From Aureococcus anophagefferens (taxonomy: Eukaryota > Sar > Pelagophyceae > Pelagomonadales > Pelagomonadaceae): a stretch of 64,000 nt of DNA. Under the pieces are notes generated by a model that had not been told where the DNA came from, did not search any database, and saw nothing but the letters and a program-made list of their open reading frames with translations. Position 1 is the first letter of the stretch, and every line of letters starts with the position of its first letter. A program made the translations under genes and the position numbers. Location: the NCBI RefSeq assembly GCF_000186865.1, contig NW_008705561.1:1669703-1733702 (forward strand), read 5' to 3'. Positions 9,205 through 17,789 of the stretch are shown in pieces.

Positions 9205-9690
9205 CTGACGGCGCGCCGAACGCGATGCATGACTCGAAGCTCTCGACGACGAACGACTCGTGGAGCCACCACAGCTCGGTCTGGGTCGCGCCCAGCTTTC
9301 CAATGGCCGTCGGAACGCGCGACTCCGCGCCCAGCCGCCCTCCGAGCGAGATCGGTCAGCGGCGCACTGACGGCGCGCCGAACGCGATGCATGACTCGAT
9401 GCTCTCGACGAACAGCTCGTGGAGCTACCACAGCTCGGTCTGGGTCGCGCCCGTTGCTCGGGGCCCGTGGCGATCTTCACGCGCGATCCCGCGCCCAGCC
9501 GCCGTCCGGACGAACTCGGTCAGCAGCACTGACGTCGCGCCGAACGCGATGCATGACTCGATGCTCTCGACGAACAACTCGTGGACCTAGCACACCTCGG
9601 TCTGCTGGCGCGCAGCTTTCCAATGGCCGTCGGAGCGCGCGAATCCGCGCCCAGCCAGCAACTGTCCGAACGAGCTCCGGCGCGGGCGCA
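9204..9690. repeat. Tandem repeat, three copies of ~162 bp
   Basis: Copies begin at about 9204, 9366 and 9528 with the shared start actgacg(g/t)cgcgccgaacg. They share long blocks including gcgatgcatgactcga and ctcgtggagc. The copies differ by substitutions and small indels, so the minus-strand reading frame is kept in one and broken in others. Confidence 0.85.
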
Positions 9691-9733
9691 AACGCGAGCG
9701 CATGAGAACCCAGGCGCTGAGATAATAAGGAAC

Positions 9734-10008
9734 CTCTAGCGCTGAGGCTTCCGATAGAGCGACACGCCTAGCGCTGAGGCTTCCGATGCCGGGACTCGAG
9801 CGTGACAAAAAACGCCGCAGGCAGAGCGACACGCCTAGCGCTGAGGCTTCCGATGCCGGGACTCGAGCGTGAAAGGACCAAAAAAAGAGCGACACGCCTA
9901 GCGCTGAGGCTTCCGATGCCGGGACTCGACGCCTAGCGCTGAGGCTTCCGATGCCGGGACTCGAGCGTGAAAGGACCAAAAAAAGAGCGACACGCCTAGC
10001 GCTGAGGC
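9734..10008 (-). repeat. Tandem array built from the 3' end of tRNA-Glu and its terminator
   Basis: Five units (starts near 9734, 9765, 9833, 9896, 9930), followed by the intact gene unit at 9993. Full units are about 63 bp. Each carries ctagcgctgaggcttccgat; four extend into gccgggactcga, which is the acceptor plus half T arm of the adjacent tRNA-Glu. Two full units also contain the A-run that acts as the Pol III terminator on the minus strand. Confidence 0.85.
9978..9984 (-). terminator. RNA polymerase III terminator of tRNA-Glu
   Basis: Seven A on the plus strand (T7 on the minus strand), about 25 nt beyond the tRNA 3' end. The same run recurs in upstream repeat units. Confidence 0.6.
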
Positions 10009-10081
10009 TTCCGATGCCGGGACTCGAACCCGAGTCTCTTGGGTGAAAGCCAAGTATGCTAACCACCTACACCACATCGGA
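10009..10081 (-). tRNA. tRNA-Glu(TTC)
   Basis: Minus strand, 73 nt. Acceptor TCCGATG pairs with CATCGGA. The D arm includes GTGTAGGTGGTTAGCAT. The anticodon arm CTTGG-CTTTCAC-CCAAG gives anticodon TTC. The T arm CTCGG-GTTCGAG-TCCCGG region is typical of eukaryotic tRNA-Glu. No intron. Its 3' end seeds the neighbouring tandem array. Confidence 0.93.
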
Positions 10082-10491
10082 TTGGATGCAGCTGAGACCT
10101 CACGAGCTGCACGAATTTGGTGAAAATTCTGTTCGCGTTCGAAGTCCCTAATGAATGCAGTAAAGTCGCACTTTTAAATTTTTTTTCCTGGCCCTCTCTA
10201 ATGCTCCCGACCCCTTCGCCCCGCAGCAGGCCCCTGCACGACGCGGCGGCCCCGGCGCTGACGCCGCCGGGCACGTGAATGGTCGCCCAACGCAGGCCCC
10301 GGCGCGGGCCTGGACGCGAAGGAGGCCCGGGCACGAGTCGGGCCCCGGACCACAACACACCACATCACAAAAAGAACCCTCCCGCAGCCTCACGAGAACG
10401 CCGGAGCCCCGGCCCGACGCGCCCGGAACAAAAAGCCCCCGGAGCAAAAAGGCTTCAACAGACTTAGGGCGAAGCGCAACCCCCAAGGCAC
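10082..10491. other. Intergenic between tRNA-Glu and the plastid-targeted gene
   Basis: 410 bp with no supported gene. It would carry the 3' UTR of the minus-strand gene that ends at 10492. A short AT-rich stretch (about 10165-10190) lies in otherwise GC-rich sequence. Confidence 0.5.
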
Positions 10492-11889
10492 CTACGCCAT
10501 CGCCGCCGCCGCGACCGCCGCGTCCGGGTATTTGACCGCCGCCATGATCTCCGCGTCCGCGGCCGCGTCCGTGTTGTCGTACTCGCCCTGCGCCTCGAGC
10601 GCGGACACGATGGACGCGATGTGCGCGTTCTTGTCGAAGGAGTCGTCGCCCTCGCTCACGACGACCTGCGCGGGGAGCGGCGCGGCGTCGAAAGAGAAGG
10701 GGGGGGGGGGGGGTGGGGGTGTGGAATCCCGGGGAGACGGTGCGAGCGAGCGAGCGACGGGCTCCCGGGAGGGCTCGCGACGTCCTCCTCCGGGGGGAGA
10801 GACCAGGGGGAGAGAGACCATGGGGGGGAGAGCCTCGTTCGTCCCGCCCAGCGCCCGCGAGAGCCTCGGCGCCCACGAGCTCCTCAAGGGCTCGCGTCGG
10901 GGCTCCCGGGGGGAGAGACTCGCTCGTCCCGCCCGGACACCCGGCGCCCGCGAGAGCCTCGGCGCCCACGAGCTCCTCGGCGAAGGGCTCGCTCCTCAGC
11001 GAAGGGCTCGCTCCTCGGCGAAGGGCTCGCTCCTCGGCGAAGGGCTCGCTCCTCGGCGAAGGGCTCGCTCCTCGGCAAAGGGCTCGCTCCTCGGCGAAGG
11101 GCTCGCTCCTCGGCGAGGGGCTCGCACCGGGGCTCCCGGGAGGGCTCGAGGCTCGCGAGGCCCGGGAAGGCGCGAGAGCGCTCCGGGCTCGCTCCTCAAG
11201 GCGCGAGAGCGCTCCGGGCTCGCTCCTCGGCGAAGGGCTCGCTCCTCGGCGAAGGGCTCGCTCCTCGGCTCGAGGCTCGCGAAGGCAGGGCCCCCGGGAG
11301 GGCTCGAGGCTCGCGAAGGCAGGGCTCCCGGGAGAGGCTCGCGAGGCTCGCGAACGCGCCGAGTTCTCCGGGGAAGACCCGAAGGGAAACCGCCGGGGCG
11401 AACTCGGCCGGCGCCCGCAAGAGCCCCGCCCGAAAACGCTGTCCCACAAGCTCGGGGCTCGCGAAGGCAGGGCTCCAGCGAGAGGCTCGCGAGGCTCGCG
11501 AACGCGCCGAGGTCCCCGGGCCGGGGCGAACTCAACCACCCGCTCGCTCCATCTCGCTCCCTCGACCACCCGCTCGCTCCATCTCGCTCGTCCCGACGTC
11601 GGCTCCCGCGCGCGCGCGCGCAGAAAACACCGCGCGCAAACTCTCGGCGCTGGGCGCGCACGTATTCGTCGGGTCGGCCCTCGTAGAACTGCGGCTCCGT
11701 GTTGTACGGCGGCGGCGCGCGGTTGATGTCCGACGGGCGCGACTTCTTGGGGCGCAGTCGGTTCGCCTTCTTCGCGGCTTTAAGCTGCGGGCGCGACACC
11801 GACACGACGGTGAGCCCGCGCGTGGACGTCTGGGGCGCGATGAAGGCCGAGGCCGAGGCCACGAGGCCCAGGAGGAGGAGCTTCGCCAT
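10492..11889 (-). CDS. Small plastid-targeted protein of unknown function
   Basis: Minus strand, exons 11889-11662 and 10665-10492 (133 aa, in phase). The N-terminus MAKLLLLGLVASASAFIAPQ is a signal peptide ending in an ASAF-AP type motif, the bipartite plastid import signal of secondary-plastid algae. A basic stretch (KAAKKANRLRPKKSRPSDIN) follows, then an acidic helical C-terminus (SEGDDSFDKNAHIASIVSAL, ending AAVKYPDAAVAAAAMA). The basic segment could suggest a plastid ribosome or nucleic-acid role, but no family is recognised. The single 996-bp intron is far longer than others here and full of minisatellite. Confidence 0.65.
10972..11130 (-). repeat. 19-bp minisatellite inside intron
   Basis: About eight near-identical copies of a 19-bp unit (ctcctcggcgaagggctcg on the plus strand). 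Further degenerate CTCGCGAAGGC-type blocks continue to about 11520. All lie in the 996-bp intron of the plastid-targeted protein gene. Confidence 0.85.
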
Positions 11890-12200
11890 GCTGAGTGGTG
11901 CGTCTCTCGCCTTCAACTCCACGTCGCTGATCGTTCACAGCAATGTTGCTGGGTGCCGCGCGCGGCGCGTCGGTGTGCGCGCGGCGGCGTCCGCCCCTCC
12001 CGCGGCGGCGACGCGTCCCGAGGCTTGGTCGCGACGTCCCCGCGAGACGTCTGCGACGTCTGCGGTTTCCCTCGACAGCAGCGCGGCGCGCGCGTACGCC
12101 GCGAGCCGCATCACGAGTCGGACGCCGAGCCGCGGAAAACCCAAGCCTTCTGAGGAGGTCCCAGTGCGCCTTAAAACACGGAACCTCCCAGCGCGCCCGC
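11890..12200. other. Intergenic between plastid-protein gene and VPS45
   Basis: 311 bp holding the promoter of the plastid-protein gene and the 3' UTR of VPS45, both minus strand. Nothing else recognised. Confidence 0.5.
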
Positions 12201-15001
12201 TCAGCGCCGGCCCCCGAACGCGTCGTCGAGGTCCTCGAGGAAGGTGCCGGAGTTGTGGACGAAGGAGCCGCCGAGGACGACGGAGACGCCGGCGTTGGCC
12301 GCGTTGAGCTCGGCGACCTTGGTGGCCTCCTCGTAGGTGACGCCGCCGACGATGTAGACGATCACCTGGTCGTGCTTCGCGCCCTGGAGCGGCGTCGCCG
12401 TCGTCGCGGCGGGGTAGTGCTGCGCGTTCAACTTGCCCTTGGCGACGGCGTCGAGCGTCTCCATGAGCAGCGGCACGTGCTGCGCGTAGACGTTCTCGAT
12501 GCCCTCGAGGGACGACTTGACCTGCTTGCTGAACTTGGCGAGGAGACCTGCGTCGGCGCGGCGGTCGTCGGGCGGCGGGCGGAGGCCGGGGAAACGACGG
12601 GACCGCGGGCGGCGGCGCGGCGGGAAACGACGGGCCGCGGGGGCGGCGGGGGCGGCGCGGCGGGGGCGGCGCGGCGGGGGCGGCGCGGCGGGGGCGGCGC
12701 GGCGGGGGCGGCGGGGGCGGCGGGGGCGGGGCGGCGGCGCGCCGCGGCGTCTCGCGCGCCGCGGCGTCTCGCGCGCCGCGGCGTCTCCAAAACACGCGGA
12801 CGCGGCGCGGCACTCTTGTTCGAGTCGAAGAGGCCCGGCCCGCGCGCGCGCTTGCCGCCGTAGGCGAGGAGCGCGTCGAGGAGCGCGACCTTGTCCGGGT
12901 TGACGCGGTTCTCCTCGAGGCTGAGCTTGAGGCGGTCCGTCGTCGACGCCTGGGCCGACTCGTAGCGCAGCGCGTACAGCATCGCGAGCCGGAGCTTGTC
13001 CGGCGCTTTCACCGCCGCGTCGTTGAGCTTCGCGAGGACCTCGCGCCACTGCGCGGACTTGTCGTCGTTGCAGGCCACGTCCTGCTCGAGCTGGCTCACG
13101 TCCATGAGCTTGTAGACGTCCACGAGGCGGCTCAGCTCGCCGATGAGCGCGACGTGCTTCGTGACGTTGAGGCTCTTCGACCGGAACGCGGGGTAGCGCT
13201 CCATGAACGACTGCATGTCCTCGATGGACGAGATGTTCTCGTTCATCTTCGTCTGGCGCTGGTAGTCGTCGAGCAGGTCCTTGACGGCCATGCCCAGGTC
13301 CCCGAAGTTCGCGAACTTGTTCTCCGCGTAGAACGCGTCGTCCGTCGCCGAGAGCACGACCTCCTCGAGGTCCTTGTCCTTGACGCCGGGCGCGCCCTTG
13401 AGCTTGACGCGGTTGCTGTTCAGGCCCAGGAGCTCGTGGACCATGGCCTGGTACGTCCACTGCGACCTAAGGGGGAGCGCGGCGTCTTCCTCGAAGCGGG
13501 GCGATTCGAGGCGGCTCGTCCCGCCGCCGGAGCGGAGGGTCCAGCGCGGCGAGGCGGGGACGCCGTCGAGGCGAGGCGAGGCGGGGGCGCACGTCGCCCT
13601 CCGCTCCGGGGGCGGGAGGATCGCCAACTCGCCGCGGGGATCGCGCACTCGCCGCGAGGATCGCGAACTCGCCTCTCGAACTCGCCGCGAGGAACGCGAC
13701 GCTCAAAGTAAAAAGAAATCCGCGCCGTAAGCGGACAGCAGGGGCGTCACCGCGTCGTCCGCGCGGTCGAGCACGAGCAGCAGCGGCCCCGCGCCGCCTA
13801 GGAAAAGGGTGATTCAACGTCGCTTCGACGTGGGTGTTCCGCGCGCGATCGTTCCAGAGAAAGGATCCACGCTTCGAGAGCGAATCGCTCGTCCAAAGAT
13901 CAGCCGGAACGAGTGGAAAACGAGCCTTGAAGTTGGGCATGTCGCACCCTTTTCCTGCCCCGGTGCTTGCCGCGCTTGCCCGACGCGAAGTGGAAGATGC
14001 CGTCGGCGGCGATCTGGCTCGCGCACTCCGCGGCGACGGCCTTGGCGACGCGCGACGCGCCGGCGTAGCGGATGACCGAGGGCTGGAGCTTGAGGCTCAG
14101 CAGCGCGGAGAGCAGGCCGTTGACGTTCCGCGCGAACATGTCCTGGTGGAACCTGGGGAACATGCGTGTGTGTGCGTGGTATTTTGCGTCCGCGGCGCGC
14201 GCCCGGCTCCTCCCAAAGGCCGCTGCGCTTCGGGCGCGAGATCCGCGGCGCGCGCCCGGCTCCTCCCAAGGGCCGCTGCGATCCGCGGCGCGCGCCCGGC
14301 TCCTCCCAAAGGCCGCCGCGCGCCCGGCTCCTCCCGAAAGAGACGACGCGGGCGCTCGCGCGTCCCGCAGCTCCGTGGACAGCCGCAGCGACTGGCGCTG
14401 GTTCAAGGAAAAGAGCTCGGCGTTGACGGGCACGAAGTCGGCGTAGTACTCCTGGACCTGGCGCACGACCTCGTTCTCGTCGGCCTCGGCCAAGGCCTTG
14501 AGCGCGTCGCCCGGGACGACGTTGCTGAAGAAGACGTGGTACTCGCTGAACTTGGCCCGGCGCACCTCCTGCGTGAGCACGGCGAAGTTCGCCGGCGTCG
14601 GCCGCACGAAGACGCAGGCCTTGAGGTGCTTCATGACCTCGTGGTTCTGCGCCTGGGCGGGAAACGGGTGATTCGACGTCGCTTCAACGTGAGTGGTCCG
14701 CGCGCGCGCGCTTCGACAAAAGCGTACGCGCTTCGAGAGCGCTCCGAGGGATGATCACCCGTCCAAATATCAGCCGAAACGAGCGGAAAACGGCCGAGAG
14801 CGGAGGCTTTCGCACCTGGTCCAGGCGCTCGACGAGGTAGACGTCGCGGTCGAGGATCTCCGTCTGCGAGTAGACCATGGCGACCGTCTTCGTCGTCCAC
14901 TCGTCGAGGAGCAGCACCTTCATGCCCGGGCAGTTCGGGTCGCCCACGATCTTGTCGACGTAGGACCGCACGGCCGCCATGACGTTCATCGGCGCCGCCA
15001 T
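12201..15001 (-). CDS. VPS45: VPS45, Sec1/Munc18 family endosomal SNARE regulator
   Basis: Six exons on the minus strand: 15001-14816, 14652-14369, 14152-13974, 13797-13737, 13466-12814, 12547-12201; 570 codons including stop, the family's usual length. VPS45 chaperones Tlg2/syntaxin-16 SNAREs in TGN-endosome fusion. Landmarks are SYVDKIVGDPNCPGMKVLLL at the start, DRDVYLVERLDQ, EVMKHLKACVFVRPT, LLLVLDRADDAVTPLL, WTYQAMVHELLGLN, VYAQHVPLLMETLD, and the C-terminal VVLGGSFVHNSGTFLEDL. Introns 1 and 3 are family 1 introners. Introns 2 (14153) and 3 (13798) need GC donors. Introns 2, 4 and 5 are GC-rich simple repeats. Phase closure over all exons supports the model strongly. Confidence 0.93.
13798..13973 (-). 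mobile_element. Introner element family 1, copy B (intron in VPS45)
   Basis: 176-bp intron, same orientation as the gene. On the minus strand it begins GCAGGAAAAGGGTG a few bases inside and ends CACCCTTTTCCTAG, an inverted repeat of about 12 perfect bases (AGGAAAAGGGTG). The internal sequence matches copies A, C and D throughout. Donor is GC and the flanks share gcggc, a decayed target repeat. Splicing restores FASGKRGAGPLLLVLDR. Confidence 0.87.
14190..14335 (-). repeat. Simple tandem repeat inside VPS45 intron
   Basis: Four to five copies of a block reading cgcgcgcccggctcctccc followed by a variable aaaggccgc tail, lying in the intron 14153-14368. No coding role. Confidence 0.75.
14653..14815 (-). 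mobile_element. Introner element family 1, copy D, one end deleted (intron in VPS45)
   Basis: 163-bp intron, gene-sense. The 3' end keeps the inverted repeat (CACCCGTTTCCCGCCCAG). The 5' end lacks most of it and starts at GTGCGAAAG, a sequence that lies just inside the terminal repeat of copy C. The donor GT therefore comes from within the old element. Splicing gives VERLDQ-AQNHEVMK. Confidence 0.85.
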
Positions 15002-15308
15002 CGCGTCGGCGCGCGTCCACGCGCGCGCGCGGTCGAGAGCGGTGCCGCGGCAGCGACGACGACGCGACGCTTGGAGACGCCTCGACGACGACGCGCGCCG
15101 TGCGCCGCGGCCAAGACAGCGGGCGCGGGAGATGCTTGGTGCTCGACTGCTCCTGGCGCGGCCAAGAGGCCGCCAAGGCGACGCGCCCGCCGGCCGCGCG
15201 CCGTCGACGTCGACGTCGTCGAGGCCTTCGTCGCCGGCAAGCCGCACGCCGCGGGTCACAACGCACGACGCCCGAAGAAGAACACCGCGCAAAGGAAACT
15301 ACCGAACG
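15002..15308. other. Intergenic upstream of VPS45
   Basis: 307 bp between VPS45 and the minus-strand coiled-coil gene. Very GC-rich; no gene or clear motif seen. Confidence 0.5.
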
Positions 15309-16478
15309 CTACCCGCGGATCTCGTGGCTGGAGCCGCGGTAGTCGAGCGTGCCCGAGAGCGGCCGCTCGAAGGCGTGGTCCCCGCAGAGCGGCGCGACGT
15401 AGACGGCCTCGTCCTTCTTCTTGCCGAGGACCGAGTCGAGCAGCTTCTTGCCGTTGAGCGTCGACGACGTCACGTCGTGGTGCGCGCGCTTCTGGAGCAG
15501 CGCGGACGGGTGGACGACGAGCTCGGGCTTCCGGTGGCGGTCCAACGCGTTCGCCTGCTCCATGTCGAGGTTCAGGTTCTTGACGCGCTGGCGCTCGCGC
15601 TTCGCCTCGCGCTCCGCGCGGCGCGTCGCCGCCCACTTGGTCTCGCCGAGGCGCTCGTGGAGGCGCTTGACCTGCGACTCCTGGTCGGCCCTCAACGCGT
15701 CGTGGACCTTGTGCTCCGCGGCCACCAGGTTCTTCGCGTGGGCGCGCTTCTCCGGGCCCTCGATCTTGTCGATCATGCGCCGCACGTTCTTCGCCTCGTC
15801 GAAGCGGTGGAGGCGGCTCAGGCCCGACTCCGCGCGGCGCAGCTCCAACACGCGCTTCGAGAACCGGCACTTGCCGGGCACGGCGATGAGCATCTCGTGC
15901 TCCAAATTCTCGCGCTCGATGGCCTGGAGCTTGGCCAGGTCCTGCTGGAGCTTCTCGCTCATGCGCTCCGACTCGCGCACGCGCCGGTTCTCCTCGGCGG
16001 CGACGCGCTTCGCCAATTTGTGCCGCGCCTTCTCGAACGCCGCGCGCTGGCCGTCCTGGTTGCGGCCCAGCTCCGACGTCTGCAGGCCCTTGAACTCGGC
16101 CTGGATGTTCTCCAGCGCCGCGTTGAGGGCCTTGGCGCGGTCGTAGCACTCGAGGCGCCCCGACGACGTGAGCTCGCCGATCTCCGCGAGCATCGCGCCT
16201 TCGATGTGCTTCCACATCTTCACCTGCTCCCGCCGGTGCGTGCGGTCGTCGGGGTTGAGGCCGAAGAGCATGTAGGCGTCGCGCACGGTCTTGAGGCTCT
16301 CGATGTCGCTGCTGGACTGGTCGTAGTTCACGTTGCTCGTCTGCTTCTCGTTCAGCGTCCGGTAGAGGGTCGCGTCGAGCTCCACGAACTCGTCGTGGAA
16401 CACCGTGGACCCGAGCTCCTCGTCGTCGAGGGCGCCCATGCCGTCCCGCGACGCGCGCCGGCTCGACTTGCGCGACAT
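15309..16478 (-). CDS. Coiled-coil protein, unknown function
   Basis: 389 aa from the ATG of MSRKSSRRASRDG. The N-terminal ~60 residues are Ser/Arg-rich and polar. Residues roughly 90-330 are long charged helices with heptad character (e.g. ERMSEKLQQDLAKLQAIERE, RRAEREAKRERQRVKNLNLD). The C-terminus is short and non-helical (SGTLDYRGSSHEIRG). The composition suits a structural cytoskeletal or ciliary protein, but I recognise no named family. The frame continues upstream only from a GTG, so the internal ATG was chosen. Confidence 0.7.
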   Translation of the reverse strand: MSRKSSRRASRDGMGALDDEELGSTVFHDEFVELDATLYRTLNEKQTSNVNYDQSSSDIESLKTVRDAYMLFGLNPDDRTHRREQVKMWKHIEGAMLAEIGELTSSGRLECYDRAKALNAALENIQAEFKGLQTSELGRNQDGQRAAFEKARHKLAKRVAAEENRRVRESERMSEKLQQDLAKLQAIERENLEHEMLIAVPGKCRFSKRVLELRRAESGLSRLHRFDEAKNVRRMIDKIEGPEKRAHAKNLVAAEHKVHDALRADQESQVKRLHERLGETKWAATRRAEREAKRERQRVKNLNLDMEQANALDRHRKPELVVHPSALLQKRAHHDVTSSTLNGKKLLDSVLGKKKDEAVYVAPLCGDHAFERPLSGTLDYRGSSHEIRG

Positions 16479-16641
16479 GGCGGGCAGCGCGACGACGACG
16501 CTCTCAGTCGACCGGGCGCCGTTGTTGTGATACCCGAAGATTCCTTTGGCGGCACCTTTGGCACCGTGCACTTTCCTAATCGGGGGCTGCCGATGATGCT
16601 ATGAGCCGACCATCTTGTGCGCCGCCACGCATCGGCATTTG

Positions 16642-17637
16642 ATGCGGCGCGCCCTGGTCCTCCTCTGCATCGCAGCGGCACGAGACCACGGCGCAGCGAT
16701 CGCAGACGACAACGCCGCGGCGGGCCTGGAACGCGCCAAGCGCTGGCGCGACGGCTGCGGCTTCCGCGGCTACGCGGCGACCGACGCCGCACCCGACGCC
16801 GCCTGCGACGCCGCGGCGACCGACGCCGCACCCGACGCCGCCTGCGACGCCGCGGCGCCGGCGCGCGAGCTGTGCGGCGGCCGCGCGCTGCCGGTTCGGG
16901 CCGTGCGCGAGTCGCGCTGCGCCGGCGGCCGCGGCAACAGCACAACGCCGCCCCACGCGGCGCAGGAGGTCGTCGTCGTGCCCGAGCTCAAGCTCGTCTG
17001 GCTCGTGAACCGCAAGGCCGCGAGCTCGACGATCCGCGCCGCGCTCACGCGCCACTTCGACGCCTACTGGACGAAGTGCGGCGACGTCCTCGACGTCGGC
17101 GCGTGCGGCGTGCTGGGCGGCCGCTGCTCGACGCTCTGCCTCACGGCCGAGCAGATCGACACGTACTTCTTCTTCGCGTTCGTCCGCGATCCCGCGGAGC
17201 GCTTCTACTCGGCGCTCAAGGAGTCCGCGCGCATGGCGCACGCGCTCACGCCCGCCGACTTGGACGAGTCGGACGCGCGGCGCGTCCTCGCGGCCGTCGA
17301 GGGCGGCGCCTGCGGCGTGGACCACCACCTCGAGAGCCAGGCGCTCGCGCTGAGCAGCCCCGTGGACTTTTCCTGCCGCGGCGAGCGGCTCGCGGCGCCC
17401 GTGGACTTTGTCGGCCGCGTCGACGCGCTCGCGGACGACTTCCTCGCCATGCTCCGCGCCGCCGCGCCGGCCACGGGCCGCGCGCTCGAGGCTGCGGAGC
17501 TCGCGGCCGTCGCGCGGTCCCTGCGGACGAACGTCGGCAACGTCGGCGCGGGGCGGGCCTACGCGCTCCGCTCCGACGACCTCGACGCGCGCGTCCGCGC
17601 GGTCTACGACCAGGACGAGGCGTGTTTTTCGGGGTAA
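16642..17637 (+). CDS. Secreted/Golgi carbohydrate sulfotransferase family protein
   Basis: 331 aa. Starts MRRALVLLCIAAARDHGAA, a signal peptide or signal anchor. The cofactor (PAPS) sites typical of membrane sulfotransferases are visible: 5' phosphosulfate loop VWLVNRKAASSTIRAAL near residue 122 and 3' phosphate site FFAFVRDPAERFYSALK near residue 180. Such enzymes add sulfate to glycans in the Golgi; the acceptor cannot be told. A 39-bp in-frame duplication (TDAAPDAACDAAA, twice) lies in the N-terminal stem. An upstream ATG at 16627 or earlier is possible but gives a worse signal peptide. Confidence 0.8.
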   Translation: MRRALVLLCIAAARDHGAAIADDNAAAGLERAKRWRDGCGFRGYAATDAAPDAACDAAATDAAPDAACDAAAPARELCGGRALPVRAVRESRCAGGRGNSTTPPHAAQEVVVVPELKLVWLVNRKAASSTIRAALTRHFDAYWTKCGDVLDVGACGVLGGRCSTLCLTAEQIDTYFFFAFVRDPAERFYSALKESARMAHALTPADLDESDARRVLAAVEGGACGVDHHLESQALALSSPVDFSCRGERLAAPVDFVGRVDALADDFLAMLRAAAPATGRALEAAELAAVARSLRTNVGNVGAGRAYALRSDDLDARVRAVYDQDEACFSG

Positions 17638-17789
17638 TTTATGCAGGCAGGTCGTGGTCGTGGTCGTAAAATGGTTTGAGCGGCCGAGGGAGTCGGCGGC
17701 TGTGCTTTCGCGGCGGGTCGCGCTCATGGGGGACCGGGCGGCGGCGTGGCGTTGCTTCGCGCGCGCGTGGCGGCGTTTGATGTCGGGCT

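Noticed and set aside
9734..10008. CRISPR-like array of short direct repeats
   Set aside because: Units are contiguous, of uneven length, without unique spacers, and derived from the adjacent tRNA; the genome is eukaryotic.
12600..12750. Pro/Arg/Ala-rich open frames in the GGCGGGGGCGGCGC tract
   Set aside because: Lies inside VPS45 intron 5; VPS45 joins correctly across it.
14979..16604. 541-codon plus-strand frame over VPS45 start and coiled-coil gene
   Set aside because: Spans two minus-strand genes in shadow frame; no family features.
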